Made by a program: the position numbers and the translations under genes | Part shown: positions 9,436-17,438 of the stretch, piece after piece | Layout of the letters: every line of letters begins with the position of its first letter | Numbering within the stretch: position 1 is the first letter of the stretch | Source of the DNA: Chloracidobacterium sp. | Lineage (GTDB): Bacteria > Acidobacteriota > Blastocatellia > Pyrinomonadales > Pyrinomonadaceae | NCBI GenBank assembly: GCA_016715795.1 | Contig: JADJXP010000001.1 | Coordinates: forward strand, 186,001 to 250,000 | Direction of reading: 5' to 3' | DNA: 64,000 nucleotides | The notes under the pieces: generated by a model | Database searches by the model: none | What the model was told of the DNA's origin: nothing | Seen by the model: only the letters and a program-made list of their open reading frames with translations

Positions 9436-10365
9436 ATCGCACACGATCACGACCACCAACTGTCTGACTCACGCTCGCGGAGGCTCAAGTTCGCGCTGGC
9501 TCTCACTTTCGTATACATGCTGGCCGAGGCGATCGGCGGCTGGCTGACAAATTCGCTGGCGCTGATCGCGGACGCAGGCCACATGCTCACGGACGTCGCC
9601 GCAATGAGCCTGACGCTCGGGGCGATCTGGTTCGCGTCGCGCCCTGCGACAGCCCGTAAGACATTTGGCTACTATCGGCTGGAGATACTTGCGGCCTTTG
9701 TCAACGGCATCGCCCTTGCTCTCTTGTCGATCTGGGTCATCTACGAGGCGATCGGCCGCTGGGCGGCCCCGCCCGATATCAACGGCCCGCGGCTGGCGTT
9801 GATCGCCGTTGGCGGCCTTATCGTCAACATTATCGCCGCATGGCTGCTCCACGCCGGGCATCAGCATGATCTGAATATGCGCGGCGCGTTTCTCCACGTG
9901 GTCGGCGACCTGCTCGGTTCGGTCGCAGCGATCGCGGCCGGGCTCGCCATCGCAGGCTTCGGCTGGCTGTGGGCCGATCCGCTGGTCTCGATCCTCATCA
10001 GCCTGATAATCATCGTCGGCGCCTGGCGGCTTATCCTGGAATCGGTCAATGTCCTGCTCGAGGGCACGCCCGCCCATATCGATCTTGCCTCCGTCGAGCG
10101 GACCATTCTCGAGACCGATGGTGTCGCCGGCGTCCACGATCTGCACGTATGGACGATCTCATCCCGGCTCGATGCTCTGTCTGCCCATATCAGCCATCCG
10201 GACTCGGTCGCCCATTCAGACCTGCTCGCTGCTGTCAGAACGCGCCTTCACGATCGTTTCGGCATCGACCATCTCACTATCCAGATAGAGACGCTCGACC
10301 GCGAGGCCGAGGCTGTATATGTATGTGAGACAGGAACCAAGTGCTTTGAACCAAAGAATGCCTGA
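9436..10365 (+). CDS. Cation diffusion facilitator (CzcD-like) metal exporter
   Basis: Six-helix CDF transporter with a C-terminal cytoplasmic domain, exporting Zn2+ or similar divalent metals by proton antiport. Site A ligands are visible in ALIADAGHMLTDVA (helix 2) and HVVGDLLGSVA (helix 5); the C-terminal domain has the GVHDLHVWTISS motif. The first in-frame ATG (9517) would cut away part of helix 1. Coding similarity extends upstream as AHDHDHQLSDSRSRRLK, and a perfect ribosome-binding site AAGGAGG (9422-9428) lies 7 bases before an ATC codon at 9436, so ATC is the likely start (309 residues). The 3' end overlaps larA in a TGATG arrangement. Confidence 0.88.
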   Translation: MAHDHDHQLSDSRSRRLKFALALTFVYMLAEAIGGWLTNSLALIADAGHMLTDVAAMSLTLGAIWFASRPATARKTFGYYRLEILAAFVNGIALALLSIWVIYEAIGRWAAPPDINGPRLALIAVGGLIVNIIAAWLLHAGHQHDLNMRGAFLHVVGDLLGSVAAIAAGLAIAGFGWLWADPLVSILISLIIIVGAWRLILESVNVLLEGTPAHIDLASVERTILETDGVAGVHDLHVWTISSRLDALSAHISHPDSVAHSDLLAAVRTRLHDRFGIDHLTIQIETLDREAEAVYVCETGTKCFEPKNA

Positions 10366-11609
10366 TGGCCGGCATCGATCTCAAATACGGTCGTGGCACG
10401 CTGCCTCTCACCTTCGACGAGTCCCGATTCGATGTCCTCGCTGCGCCCGCTGCCGGAGCGTCGCTCTCTGACGCAGAGATCAATGGCCGGCTCGACCGCC
10501 CGATCAGCTCAGCACCGCTGGAAGACCTGATCGCGCCGGGCGAGACCATCCTCCTCGTCGTGCCCGACGCAACGCGGCAGACCGCGGCAGCGCAGATCAT
10601 CAACCTCCTCGTTCGCCGCCTTATCGCAAACGGGACGGCTCCGCACGAGATGACGATCATTTTTGCCACGGGCATCCATCGCAAGGTCAGCTCGGACGAA
10701 AAGGCCGAGATACTAACGCCGTTCATCTATCAACGCATCAAAACCATCGATCACGGCCCACGCGACCTGATGCAGCTTGTCCGAATTGGCGAGACATCAG
10801 GCGGGATTCCCGTCGAGCTCAACCGAGCTCTCGTCGAGCATGATCACGTGGTCCTCATCGGCGGCGTGACGTTTCATTACTTCGCGGGCTTTACCGGCGG
10901 CCGAAAGCTCGTGTGTCCGGGCCTCGCCTCGGCACGCACGATAGCGGAAACGCATAAGCTCGCATTTGACTGCTCAACGCTGGCAAGACGAGAGGGCGTT
11001 GATACCGGCCTGCTCGACGGTAACGCTGTGCACGAAGCATTTGTCGAGGCCGCCGCGATGGCAACGCCTCGCTTCGCGATCAATACGATAGTCAACGACG
11101 CCGGCGAGGCGACAGAGGTATTCTGCGGCGATTGGATCGATTCGCACCGTGCCGCATGCGATGCCTACGCCGGTATGCATACCGTGGCAATCGCCGAGAA
11201 ACGCGATCTCGTGATTGCGAGTTGCGGCGGCCGGCCCTTCGATATCAACATGATCCAGGCACACAAGGCCCTCGATGCCGCGTCACGCGCCTGCACCGAT
11301 GGCGGCACGATCGTTCTACTCGCCGAGTGCCCTGACGGGTTGGGCCGCGATGACATGATCGATTGGTTCTCAGCCGCCAATAGCCGCGAACTCGCCGCCC
11401 GGCTTTGTGAAAAATACCAGGTCAACGGCCAAACAGCCTGGAGCCTGCTGCAAAAAGCCGAGCGGTTCGATATTCGTATCGTCACTTCGCTTGCCGATGA
11501 GGCCGCCGCCGCAATGCGGCTCAGAAAGGTCCAAACCGATGACATCGCCGCCCTGGCGGAAGGCAAGGGTTTTATAATCCCGACCGCCTCGACCTTGCGG
11601 ATAAGCTAA
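10365..11609 (+). CDS. LarA-like nickel-pincer racemase (DUF2088)
   Basis: A 414-residue member of the lactate racemase (LarA) superfamily, which uses a nickel-pincer nucleotide cofactor to racemise or epimerise 2-hydroxyacids. Residues equivalent to the Lactobacillus enzyme are present: H105 in ATGIHRK, H171 in FHYFAGFTGGRK, K181 in the same motif (the lysine that carries the cofactor) and H197 in ETHKLAF. No larB, larC or larE gene is in the window, so cofactor synthesis must be encoded elsewhere. Substrate cannot be fixed from sequence; many LarA homologues do not act on lactate. Its start overlaps the CDF stop codon, so it is in the same operon as a metal exporter. Confidence 0.86.
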   Translation: MAGIDLKYGRGTLPLTFDESRFDVLAAPAAGASLSDAEINGRLDRPISSAPLEDLIAPGETILLVVPDATRQTAAAQIINLLVRRLIANGTAPHEMTIIFATGIHRKVSSDEKAEILTPFIYQRIKTIDHGPRDLMQLVRIGETSGGIPVELNRALVEHDHVVLIGGVTFHYFAGFTGGRKLVCPGLASARTIAETHKLAFDCSTLARREGVDTGLLDGNAVHEAFVEAAAMATPRFAINTIVNDAGEATEVFCGDWIDSHRAACDAYAGMHTVAIAEKRDLVIASCGGRPFDINMIQAHKALDAASRACTDGGTIVLLAECPDGLGRDDMIDWFSAANSRELAARLCEKYQVNGQTAWSLLQKAERFDIRIVTSLADEAAAAMRLRKVQTDDIAALAEGKGFIIPTASTLRIS

Positions 11610-11684
11610 CTGCCGGACCGCAAGCTGGCAGCCTCCGTTCCCACTATTGACACCTCAAGGTCTGCGCAACAAAATTTACGTGAG

Positions 11685-12347
11685 ATGAAGCGTAGTGTCG
11701 AACCCATTACCCTGACCGGCATCAAGGACACGCATCGTGCACGCCGGACCGAGATCAAGCAGCGTCTCGCCGAGTTTGCGGCCGTCGGCAAACGTGGTGA
11801 CGATAACGAACTTTGGGCCGAGATGGTGTATTGCTTCTTCACGGGCGGCTGTTCGGCTCGAATGGGATTGAACGCCCTCGAGGCCGTCAGGCCCTTGCTG
11901 ATGACAGGCGATCAGGCAGAGTTGGCGGGCCGGCTCAGCGGCGTTCACCGCTATCCGAATGCACGTGCTCGCTACGTCGTCGCCTCGCGTGAATTCCTCC
12001 GAGAACATTGCGGAATGCAGCTCCGTAAGAAACTGCACGGCTTTGACTGCGCCCTGGAACGCCGCGACTGGCTCGTCCGCGAAAAGGGCATCAAGGGCCT
12101 CGGATACAAGGAGGCAAGCCACTACCTGCGGAATATTGGCTTTTCCGGCTACGCGATCCTCGACAAACACGTGTTGAATTGCCTTGCCGAGCTAAAAATA
12201 ATCAACGACCCAAAGCCACCCAACACGCGTTCAAAGTATCTAATGATTGAGACCAAGCTTCGCAAACTGACTGAGGGCCTGAAGATCGATTTTGATGAAC
12301 TCGATCTAGTCCTTTGGTCGATGAAGACCGGTTCTATCCTCAAATGA
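11685..12347 (+). CDS. 8-oxoguanine DNA glycosylase/AP lyase, Ogg2 type
   Basis: A 220-residue helix-hairpin-helix DNA glycosylase of the Ogg2 class, which removes 8-oxoguanine and cleaves at the abasic site. The hairpin and catalytic lysine are in GIKGLGYKEASHYLRNIG (K142) and the activating aspartate in AILDKHVL (D160), matching the K/D pair of the Methanocaldococcus enzyme. The short length and lack of the N-terminal beta domain separate it from Ogg1 and AlkA. It lies 75 bases after larA and 7 bases before the TPR-protease gene on the same strand. Confidence 0.88.
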   Translation: MKRSVEPITLTGIKDTHRARRTEIKQRLAEFAAVGKRGDDNELWAEMVYCFFTGGCSARMGLNALEAVRPLLMTGDQAELAGRLSGVHRYPNARARYVVASREFLREHCGMQLRKKLHGFDCALERRDWLVREKGIKGLGYKEASHYLRNIGFSGYAILDKHVLNCLAELKIINDPKPPNTRSKYLMIETKLRKLTEGLKIDFDELDLVLWSMKTGSILK

Positions 12348-12354
12348 GGCAATA

Positions 12355-13926
12355 ATGCAAAACCGCGGACATAATGCAAGGCCGATACCAACGCCACGAT
12401 ACGGGTGGGCGGTCCTGCTTCTTGTCGTGCTCTTCGCTCTCTGCGTGAACCTCGCGGCCGCAACCACATCCGGCGACAGCGTAAAAACATTGATCCGCAA
12501 AGCCGCAAAGCTAACCAGGATCGGTTCGTACGGCGAGGCTGAGAAACTCCTGCGGCAGGCCCAAGCACTTGACCCGGACCGTTCGGAAACAAAGGTTGAG
12601 CTTGCATTTACACTGGCTAAACAACGCCGCCTCATCGAAGCCTATGATCTTGTGTTCCCGATCGCCAAGGCCGAATTGGAGAATGCGCGGGCTTTTTCTG
12701 TACTCGGCACCACGCTGCTCTACGCCGGCCGTTTTGCCGAAGCGCGGCCGATCCTCAATAAGGCCATTCGGCTAGACCGGCGGCAGCATCTCGCTTGGGC
12801 GGGATATGGAATGCTCGACTTCTACGAAAATGATATTGGCGAGAGTATCGAGAATCTTCGCGAAGCCGTCCTTCAAAAGCCTAATGAACCGGACTACTTA
12901 TTTGCCCTTGCACAGGTCACGGCACGCGCCGAGCAGTATCAGTGGGCAGCCGACAACTATCGAGAGTTTCTTCGCGTGGCACACATCAGCGACGCTGACC
13001 GGCGAGAACGTATTAAGGGCCTGATCGCATTCCTTAACTATCTAGGCCGGGCCGGCGGGCTGTATGCATCGACGGGCAAAGACAATACGACCGTGTCGTT
13101 TGAATTGGTCGGTAACCGCCCTGTGATCCCGGTCCGTGTGAATGGGCGCGACGAGCCGCTAAGATTTGTGCTCGATACCGGCTCTGGTATCTCCGTCATG
13201 TCCATCGAGACGGCCCGGCGGATCAATGTTCGGCCGATAACCCGCGGCGGCTATGCACGCGGCATCGGTGGCAATGGTAAGTTTGAGATCGTTTACGGCC
13301 TCCTGCGTGAGATCGAGATCGGTGATGTTGAACTTGAGAATGTCCCCATCTATCTGCGCGAATTTCATAATGACGCCAACAGCATCGACGGCTACATCGG
13401 CCTGGCCCTGATCTCAAAATTTCTCACGACAATCGACTATGGAAACCAGACCTTTGCCCTAACGCGAAAGGCTGAGGCCGTGCGAACATTTGATCACGAC
13501 CAGGCACTCTCTCTGCCGCTCCGGCTGACATCGAGCGGTTTTCTAAGCGGCGAGGTGAGCTTGCAGGGCCTCGAAGGCCCGCTGAATTTCATAGTCGATA
13601 CCGGCGCCAGCGTGTCGGTCATTTCAGATCGCGTCGCCGGCGTCGAGACCATAATGCCGTTCATCAATGACGAGAAGATGCGCGTGTTTGGCTCGGCCGG
13701 CGTCAAGGAGGACGTTCCGACCTATCTGCTGCCGAGTGTGCGGTTTGGCAGCCATACGCGAACAGACATAATGGCCGTCGCGCTCGACCTTGACCTGATC
13801 AACGAGGCCTCCGGCTGGGAACAGTCGGGCATCCTCGGCGGAAATTTCCTTAAGAACTACAGGCTGACGTTCGACTTCAAGAATTCAAAAGTGATCTTCG
13901 CCGACGTTAGGCGTGAGAACGAATGA
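12355..13926 (+). CDS. TPR protein with two retropepsin-like aspartyl protease domains
   Basis: A 523-residue protein, with an N-terminal hydrophobic segment (about 18-36) acting as signal peptide or anchor, TPR-like helices over about 40-210, and then two retropepsin-like folds. Each carries the catalytic motif: FVLDTGSGISVMS with D274 and FIVDTGASVSVIS with D415. Retropepsins normally work as homodimers with one aspartate each; here two copies lie in one chain, which would allow an intramolecular, pepsin-like active site. It probably acts outside the cytoplasm. Its end overlaps the PIN gene by four bases (ATGA). Confidence 0.85.
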   Translation: MQNRGHNARPIPTPRYGWAVLLLVVLFALCVNLAAATTSGDSVKTLIRKAAKLTRIGSYGEAEKLLRQAQALDPDRSETKVELAFTLAKQRRLIEAYDLVFPIAKAELENARAFSVLGTTLLYAGRFAEARPILNKAIRLDRRQHLAWAGYGMLDFYENDIGESIENLREAVLQKPNEPDYLFALAQVTARAEQYQWAADNYREFLRVAHISDADRRERIKGLIAFLNYLGRAGGLYASTGKDNTTVSFELVGNRPVIPVRVNGRDEPLRFVLDTGSGISVMSIETARRINVRPITRGGYARGIGGNGKFEIVYGLLREIEIGDVELENVPIYLREFHNDANSIDGYIGLALISKFLTTIDYGNQTFALTRKAEAVRTFDHDQALSLPLRLTSSGFLSGEVSLQGLEGPLNFIVDTGASVSVISDRVAGVETIMPFINDEKMRVFGSAGVKEDVPTYLLPSVRFGSHTRTDIMAVALDLDLINEASGWEQSGILGGNFLKNYRLTFDFKNSKVIFADVRRENE

Positions 13927-14387
13927 AGCTCAGCCTCTATCTCGAAACGTCCGTCGTCGGAGCGTATCTCGACAACAGCGAGCCGTTACGCCGCGATCTG
14001 ACGATCCGTTGGTGGGAGCATGAGCTAACCGAATACCGCGCCTTTAGCTCAATCCTTGTTCAACGCGAACTCGAACGCCTGCCCGAACCGCACCGCACCG
14101 GTTATCTAAATCTAGTTGAACCGCTCGAACACCTCGACCTGACCGAGGAATCCGCTATCCTCGCCGATGGCTATATCGACCGCGGCATCTTCAGCAACAA
14201 ATACATCGCCGACGCCATCCATTATGCCGTCGCATCGATCCACAAGATCGATTACCTCGTAACCTGGAACTTCGGCCACCTGGCCAACGTCCGAAAACAA
14301 GCCCGCCTCCGCCGATTCAACACCGACGCCGGCTTTTTCTCACCAACGATCGTCACACCCGAATTTCTCGTCCACACGCCGGTTTGA
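13923..14387 (+). CDS. PIN-domain protein (VapC-like)
   Basis: The 154-residue product starts MKLSLYLETSVVGAYLDN, where the E/D of YLETSV is the first acidic residue of a PIN nuclease, and has later acidic residues in FSNKYIADAIHYAVA and a TWNFGHLAN stretch seen in this PIN subgroup. PIN toxins are metal-dependent RNases, but no small antitoxin gene precedes it: the gene overlaps the aspartyl-protease gene directly. It may be an orphan toxin or a PIN protein with another role. Confidence 0.72.
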   Translation: MKLSLYLETSVVGAYLDNSEPLRRDLTIRWWEHELTEYRAFSSILVQRELERLPEPHRTGYLNLVEPLEHLDLTEESAILADGYIDRGIFSNKYIADAIHYAVASIHKIDYLVTWNFGHLANVRKQARLRRFNTDAGFFSPTIVTPEFLVHTPV

Positions 14388-14426
14388 AACGCCGTACTCC
14401 GAAAGGTTCAGCCGTTTAATATCAAA

Positions 14427-16187
14427 CTATTCCGGCAGATTCATCCGTCTTAACAGGTCTTTCGTCCGCGGATCGTCTCGAAGGGGCTCAAACTCGGCGG
14501 TCCATCGAACGTCCGCCAAAGAACCAACGTGCGTGACGAAATCCTTTTCCAGCCACTCGAACGCCTTGTCCTTATCGCCAAGGGCCGCATAGATGGTCGC
14601 GAGGTCCTTACCATACGCCTGCTTCTTTGCATATCGCTCCTCAAGCTCTTTGATCAATCCTTGAGCGTCGGCAGTGCGGCCAGAAAAGGCAAATGCCGCC
14701 CCGAGAGTAGCAAGATAGGCGGAATTCCGTCCGCTCAGATCCACCGCTTTTTGAAATTCGGCGACTGCTTCCTGTTTTCGTCCAGACTTAAGGTACGACC
14801 ACGCTATCGCGAAATGCCCGCCCGGTATCGAAGGGTCTCGATCAATGATCTTATTACAGATCTCAATAGCTGCCTTTTGATCATTTCTCAGGAAATAAAC
14901 CTGAGCAACATTCATATTTATGATGCTCGACAATGGGTCTAGCTCCTGCGCCCGAAATATCATTTCCGCCGCCTCGTCGTCCCTTCCCAATCCGAAGAGA
15001 AGAACCGAGTACCAATGATAGGCCGTTGCGTATTTTGGATTGAGTTCGATTGCCCGTTTGAATGCCGCCTCGGAATCGGCCCACTGCCACCGGTTGTAAT
15101 AGACGTTGCCAAGCGTAGCGTACGGTTCGGCCATTTTCCCGTCGATGGCTATCGCACGCTGTGCAAAACTTTCCGCTCGCGACAAGGAATCCGATGGAGC
15201 ATTAATTGCGTAATCTTTCGCTATCGAATAGCAGTCCGCAAGACCTACAAACGCAAGAGCATAATTTGGATCCCTGTCAACTGCTATTTGAAACTGTTCA
15301 ATCGCATTGTTGATATTATCGCCGGTGCGCTTGCTCAAATAGAAACGACCGCGGAGATATGCCTGGTATGCGGTAGGATCAGTCGTCGCCTGCTCGGAAA
15401 CCTTTGTACTTTCGGACTTGGTAAGTCGCGGCGACAGTCTCGCCGAAATATCTTTTGCGATCTCGCCTTGCAATAAGACTATATCCGATTGGCGCCGCTG
15501 GTATTGTTCGGTCCAGAGGACGCTATTTTTCTGAACGTCAACCAGTTCCAGGCTCAGTGTCAGAAGATCACCCCGTTGGGTTACGCGGCCGTTTAGTATC
15601 GCTTGTACATTTAACTCTTTGCCTATCGTCGTCGGATCGACGTCTTTCCCTTTATACCGAAAAACCGCAGACCTCGGCTTCACGTCCATCTCCGGAATAT
15701 TTGTAAGGCTCTTGATCAGCGTTTCCGTCATGCCATCCGAGAGATATTCGACGTCCGCATTGCCGCCCTCGTTCACAAATGGCATCACTGCGATCGATTC
15801 GATCTGTTTGCTGCCCGCGCTGAAATATCGATAACCAAGGAATCCGCCGAGACCGAGTACCACAAGGACTGCCACCACCAACAAGGGCTTTGCCGCTCGA
15901 TGTGCGGAGAAGCTCTGCTTTTCCGAAGGCTCGCCCGATGATTCATGCGGCTCCGCCGCCGCTGTGGTGTGGATATATGGCTGAGTTGGACTTTCGCCCA
16001 CGGACTGGCCGCCCACTGAGGCAGGCGGTTCAGACAAGATCGCCGTAGCCGGCTCATCAGCGGGAGACCCGGTTGCTATCGTACCCGGCGCCGACACAGC
16101 TGGGCCGTAGAGCAACTCGGCTCCGTCGTCGAGACAGAACATCATCGTGTTGTCATATTCACGTCCGCAATGTGGGCAGCGTTTCAT
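14427..16187 (-). CDS. Zinc-ribbon/TolB-like/TPR membrane protein, paralogue P1
   Basis: A 586-residue protein beginning at the ATG at 16187 (MKRCPHCGREYDNTMMFCLD); an upstream in-frame extension overlaps the RhuM remnant and is rejected. Order: zinc ribbon (1-27), low-complexity linker (about 30-100) with SEPPASVGGQ and FSAHRAAK segments, one membrane helix (PLLVVAVLVVLGLGGFLGY), a TolB-N-like domain (SIAVMPFVNEGGNADVEYLS), then TPR repeats to the C-terminus, ending FEPLRDDPRTKDLLRRMNLPE. The zinc ribbon would be cytoplasmic and the TPR part external. Function unknown; the TolB-like plus TPR pairing is known from CadC-type regulators and kinases, but no DNA-binding or kinase domain is present. 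It is the most downstream gene of a minus-strand array of related genes. Confidence 0.85.
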   Translation of the reverse strand: MKRCPHCGREYDNTMMFCLDDGAELLYGPAVSAPGTIATGSPADEPATAILSEPPASVGGQSVGESPTQPYIHTTAAAEPHESSGEPSEKQSFSAHRAAKPLLVVAVLVVLGLGGFLGYRYFSAGSKQIESIAVMPFVNEGGNADVEYLSDGMTETLIKSLTNIPEMDVKPRSAVFRYKGKDVDPTTIGKELNVQAILNGRVTQRGDLLTLSLELVDVQKNSVLWTEQYQRRQSDIVLLQGEIAKDISARLSPRLTKSESTKVSEQATTDPTAYQAYLRGRFYLSKRTGDNINNAIEQFQIAVDRDPNYALAFVGLADCYSIAKDYAINAPSDSLSRAESFAQRAIAIDGKMAEPYATLGNVYYNRWQWADSEAAFKRAIELNPKYATAYHWYSVLLFGLGRDDEAAEMIFRAQELDPLSSIINMNVAQVYFLRNDQKAAIEICNKIIDRDPSIPGGHFAIAWSYLKSGRKQEAVAEFQKAVDLSGRNSAYLATLGAAFAFSGRTADAQGLIKELEERYAKKQAYGKDLATIYAALGDKDKAFEWLEKDFVTHVGSLADVRWTAEFEPLRDDPRTKDLLRRMNLPE

Positions 16188-16221
16188 TCGGTCTTCTTTC
16201 CCTTTTTTCGGCGCGAAGTTA

Positions 16222-16523
16222 CTAGGTTTTTTCAGCCCAATCAAAATCGCTTTCGAGTTCGTTGATGTAACATTCAATACTGCGGCAAACTTTGCGATTA
16301 CCCTCAGTTCGAACTATTAAGAAATCCTTAATAGTTGCCGCCCGATCGAGTTCGCCTTCCTCAAATACATTCTTGAGATGCATATTGAAATTCGGCCCAG
16401 TCGTCTGAAACAGCTCCGCCATCAGCTTCTGCGTCAGCCAAACCGTCTCATTCTCAAGCGTACCTCCGGCTTCGTCTCGCCGGACTCGGTTTGGTAGATA
16501 ATAAGTTGCGAGCTATTTTCCAT
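16222..16523 (-). pseudogene. RhuM-family gene remnant, frameshifted
   Basis: From the ATG at 16523 the frame reads MENSSQLIIYQTESGE then PEVRL, matching RhuM-family N-termini, but it then leaves frame. The expected continuation (ENETVWLTQKLMAELFQTTG, then MHLKNVFEEGELD) is found in the next frame, so one base has been lost near the join (around 16460). The C-terminal catalytic or DNA-binding body of RhuM proteins is gone; the sequence ends FDWAEKT and stop. RhuM proteins carry a KilA-N/phage-antirepressor-like domain. It lies 34 bases before paralogue P1, in the position held by KilA-N or ORF6N genes next to other paralogues. Confidence 0.72.
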
Positions 16524-16532
16524 ACACACAGT

Positions 16533-16628
16533 TCATTCCGGCAGATTCATCCGTTTTACCAGATCCTTGAACCGCGGGTCGTCGCGGAGTCGTTCGAACC
16601 GTCCAGCAGCCAACAACGCCTGCGCCCG
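16533..16628 (-). pseudogene. C-terminal remnant of a ribbon-TPR paralogue
   Basis: Minus-strand translation ending at the TGA at 16533-16535 gives ...GRFERLRDDPRFKDLVKRMN then LPE and stop, nearly identical to the C-termini of P1 and P2. The rest of the gene is absent; the sequence begins directly after the HepT stop codon. This is the tail of a deleted array member. Confidence 0.8.
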
Positions 16629-16630
16629 CT

Positions 16631-16969
16631 TCACTCAGGGTTTTCTTTGATAAACTCTTGGATCTTGGACTTAAGAGCTTGCAGGTCATTTTCGATCACG
16701 GCCCATACAAGATCAGTATCGATACTGAAATAGTTGTGAACGAGAATGTTTCTCATTCCGACTATCTTTTGCCATTCGATCTCTTCAACTTCCGATGTGG
16801 TTGTCGGCGACAAAGCACGAACGGCTTCGCCAATAATTTGTAGGTGGTGCAGAACCCAGGTCTGGATCAGTTCATTTTCATCAAAAACCGGGCGTCCATG
16901 AGCGGTATATTTCTCGATGCGTGCGATCGCCTCCAGAATATCGAGAAGCCTCTCACGGTCATCTCTCAT
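16631..16969 (-). CDS. hepT: HepT-type HEPN RNase toxin
   Basis: A 112-residue DUF86/HepT protein. The HEPN catalytic motif R-x4-H is present as RNILVH (R73-H78) followed by NY. HepT proteins are ribonuclease toxins neutralised by a paired nucleotidyltransferase that adenylylates them (type VII toxin-antitoxin). The partner mntA is directly upstream and overlaps it by four bases (ATGA), the usual arrangement. Confidence 0.9.
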   Translation of the reverse strand: MRDDRERLLDILEAIARIEKYTAHGRPVFDENELIQTWVLHHLQIIGEAVRALSPTTTSEVEEIEWQKIVGMRNILVHNYFSIDTDLVWAVIENDLQALKSKIQEFIKENPE

Positions 16970-17253
16970 ATCGCGCGAGCCTCTCGCAAAACCCGCTCAC
17001 GGATCCTGGGGCGCAGGCTCTTTTCCGTGACCACATCGACGGGACGCCCCAACAGTTGCTGTAAGTCCATTAATAACCCGCCCAGATCAAGCAAACTGCG
17101 ACCGCGTTCCAGATCGACCAAAAAATCGAAATCACTATTACCATCGGCCTCGCCACGCACAACCGAACCGAATACTCGAATATTAGTCGCCCCATGCCGC
17201 CGCGCGATCTGAGCGATCTCTGCTCGCTTTTTTGAGATCTGTTCAATATTCAT
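16966..17253 (-). CDS. mntA: MntA-type nucleotidyltransferase antitoxin
   Basis: A 95-residue minimal nucleotidyltransferase. The polymerase-beta-like signature is intact: GS at 29-30, then D41 and D43 in GNSDFDFLVD. Such proteins transfer AMP to a tyrosine of the cognate HepT toxin and so inactivate it. It lies between two decayed copies of the ribbon-TPR family, which suggests the pair was inserted into, or recombined within, the array. Confidence 0.9.
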   Translation of the reverse strand: MNIEQISKKRAEIAQIARRHGATNIRVFGSVVRGEADGNSDFDFLVDLERGRSLLDLGGLLMDLQQLLGRPVDVVTEKSLRPRIRERVLREARAI

Positions 17254-17287
17254 CGTGGGCCAAACTCCGACAATAATCTAACACAAC

Positions 17288-17437
17288 CTATTCCGGGATC
17301 CCGACTCGTCTGACCAATTCCTTAGATTGCGGGTCGTCTCGCACGAAGTCCCAAGTTTTATTTATCTTTAGTTCGGGCAAATCCCGTTCACGCTCGTCAT
17401 AGGCTTTGTTCAGATATTCGATCGTCTTTTCTTTGTC
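17288..17437 (-). pseudogene. C-terminal remnant of a P3-type ribbon-TPR paralogue
   Basis: Translation on the minus strand gives DKEKTIEYLNKAYDERERDL, later DFVRDDPQSKELVRRVGIPE and a TAG stop at 17288-17290. It aligns along its length with the C-terminus of P3 (19820-21604; KDKAFEYLNKAYDQREPQIA...LVKRVGIPE), not with P1 or P2. It begins immediately after the stop codon of P2 and has no start codon, so it is a leftover of another copy joined to the end of P2. Confidence 0.8.
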
Positions 17438-17438
17438 T

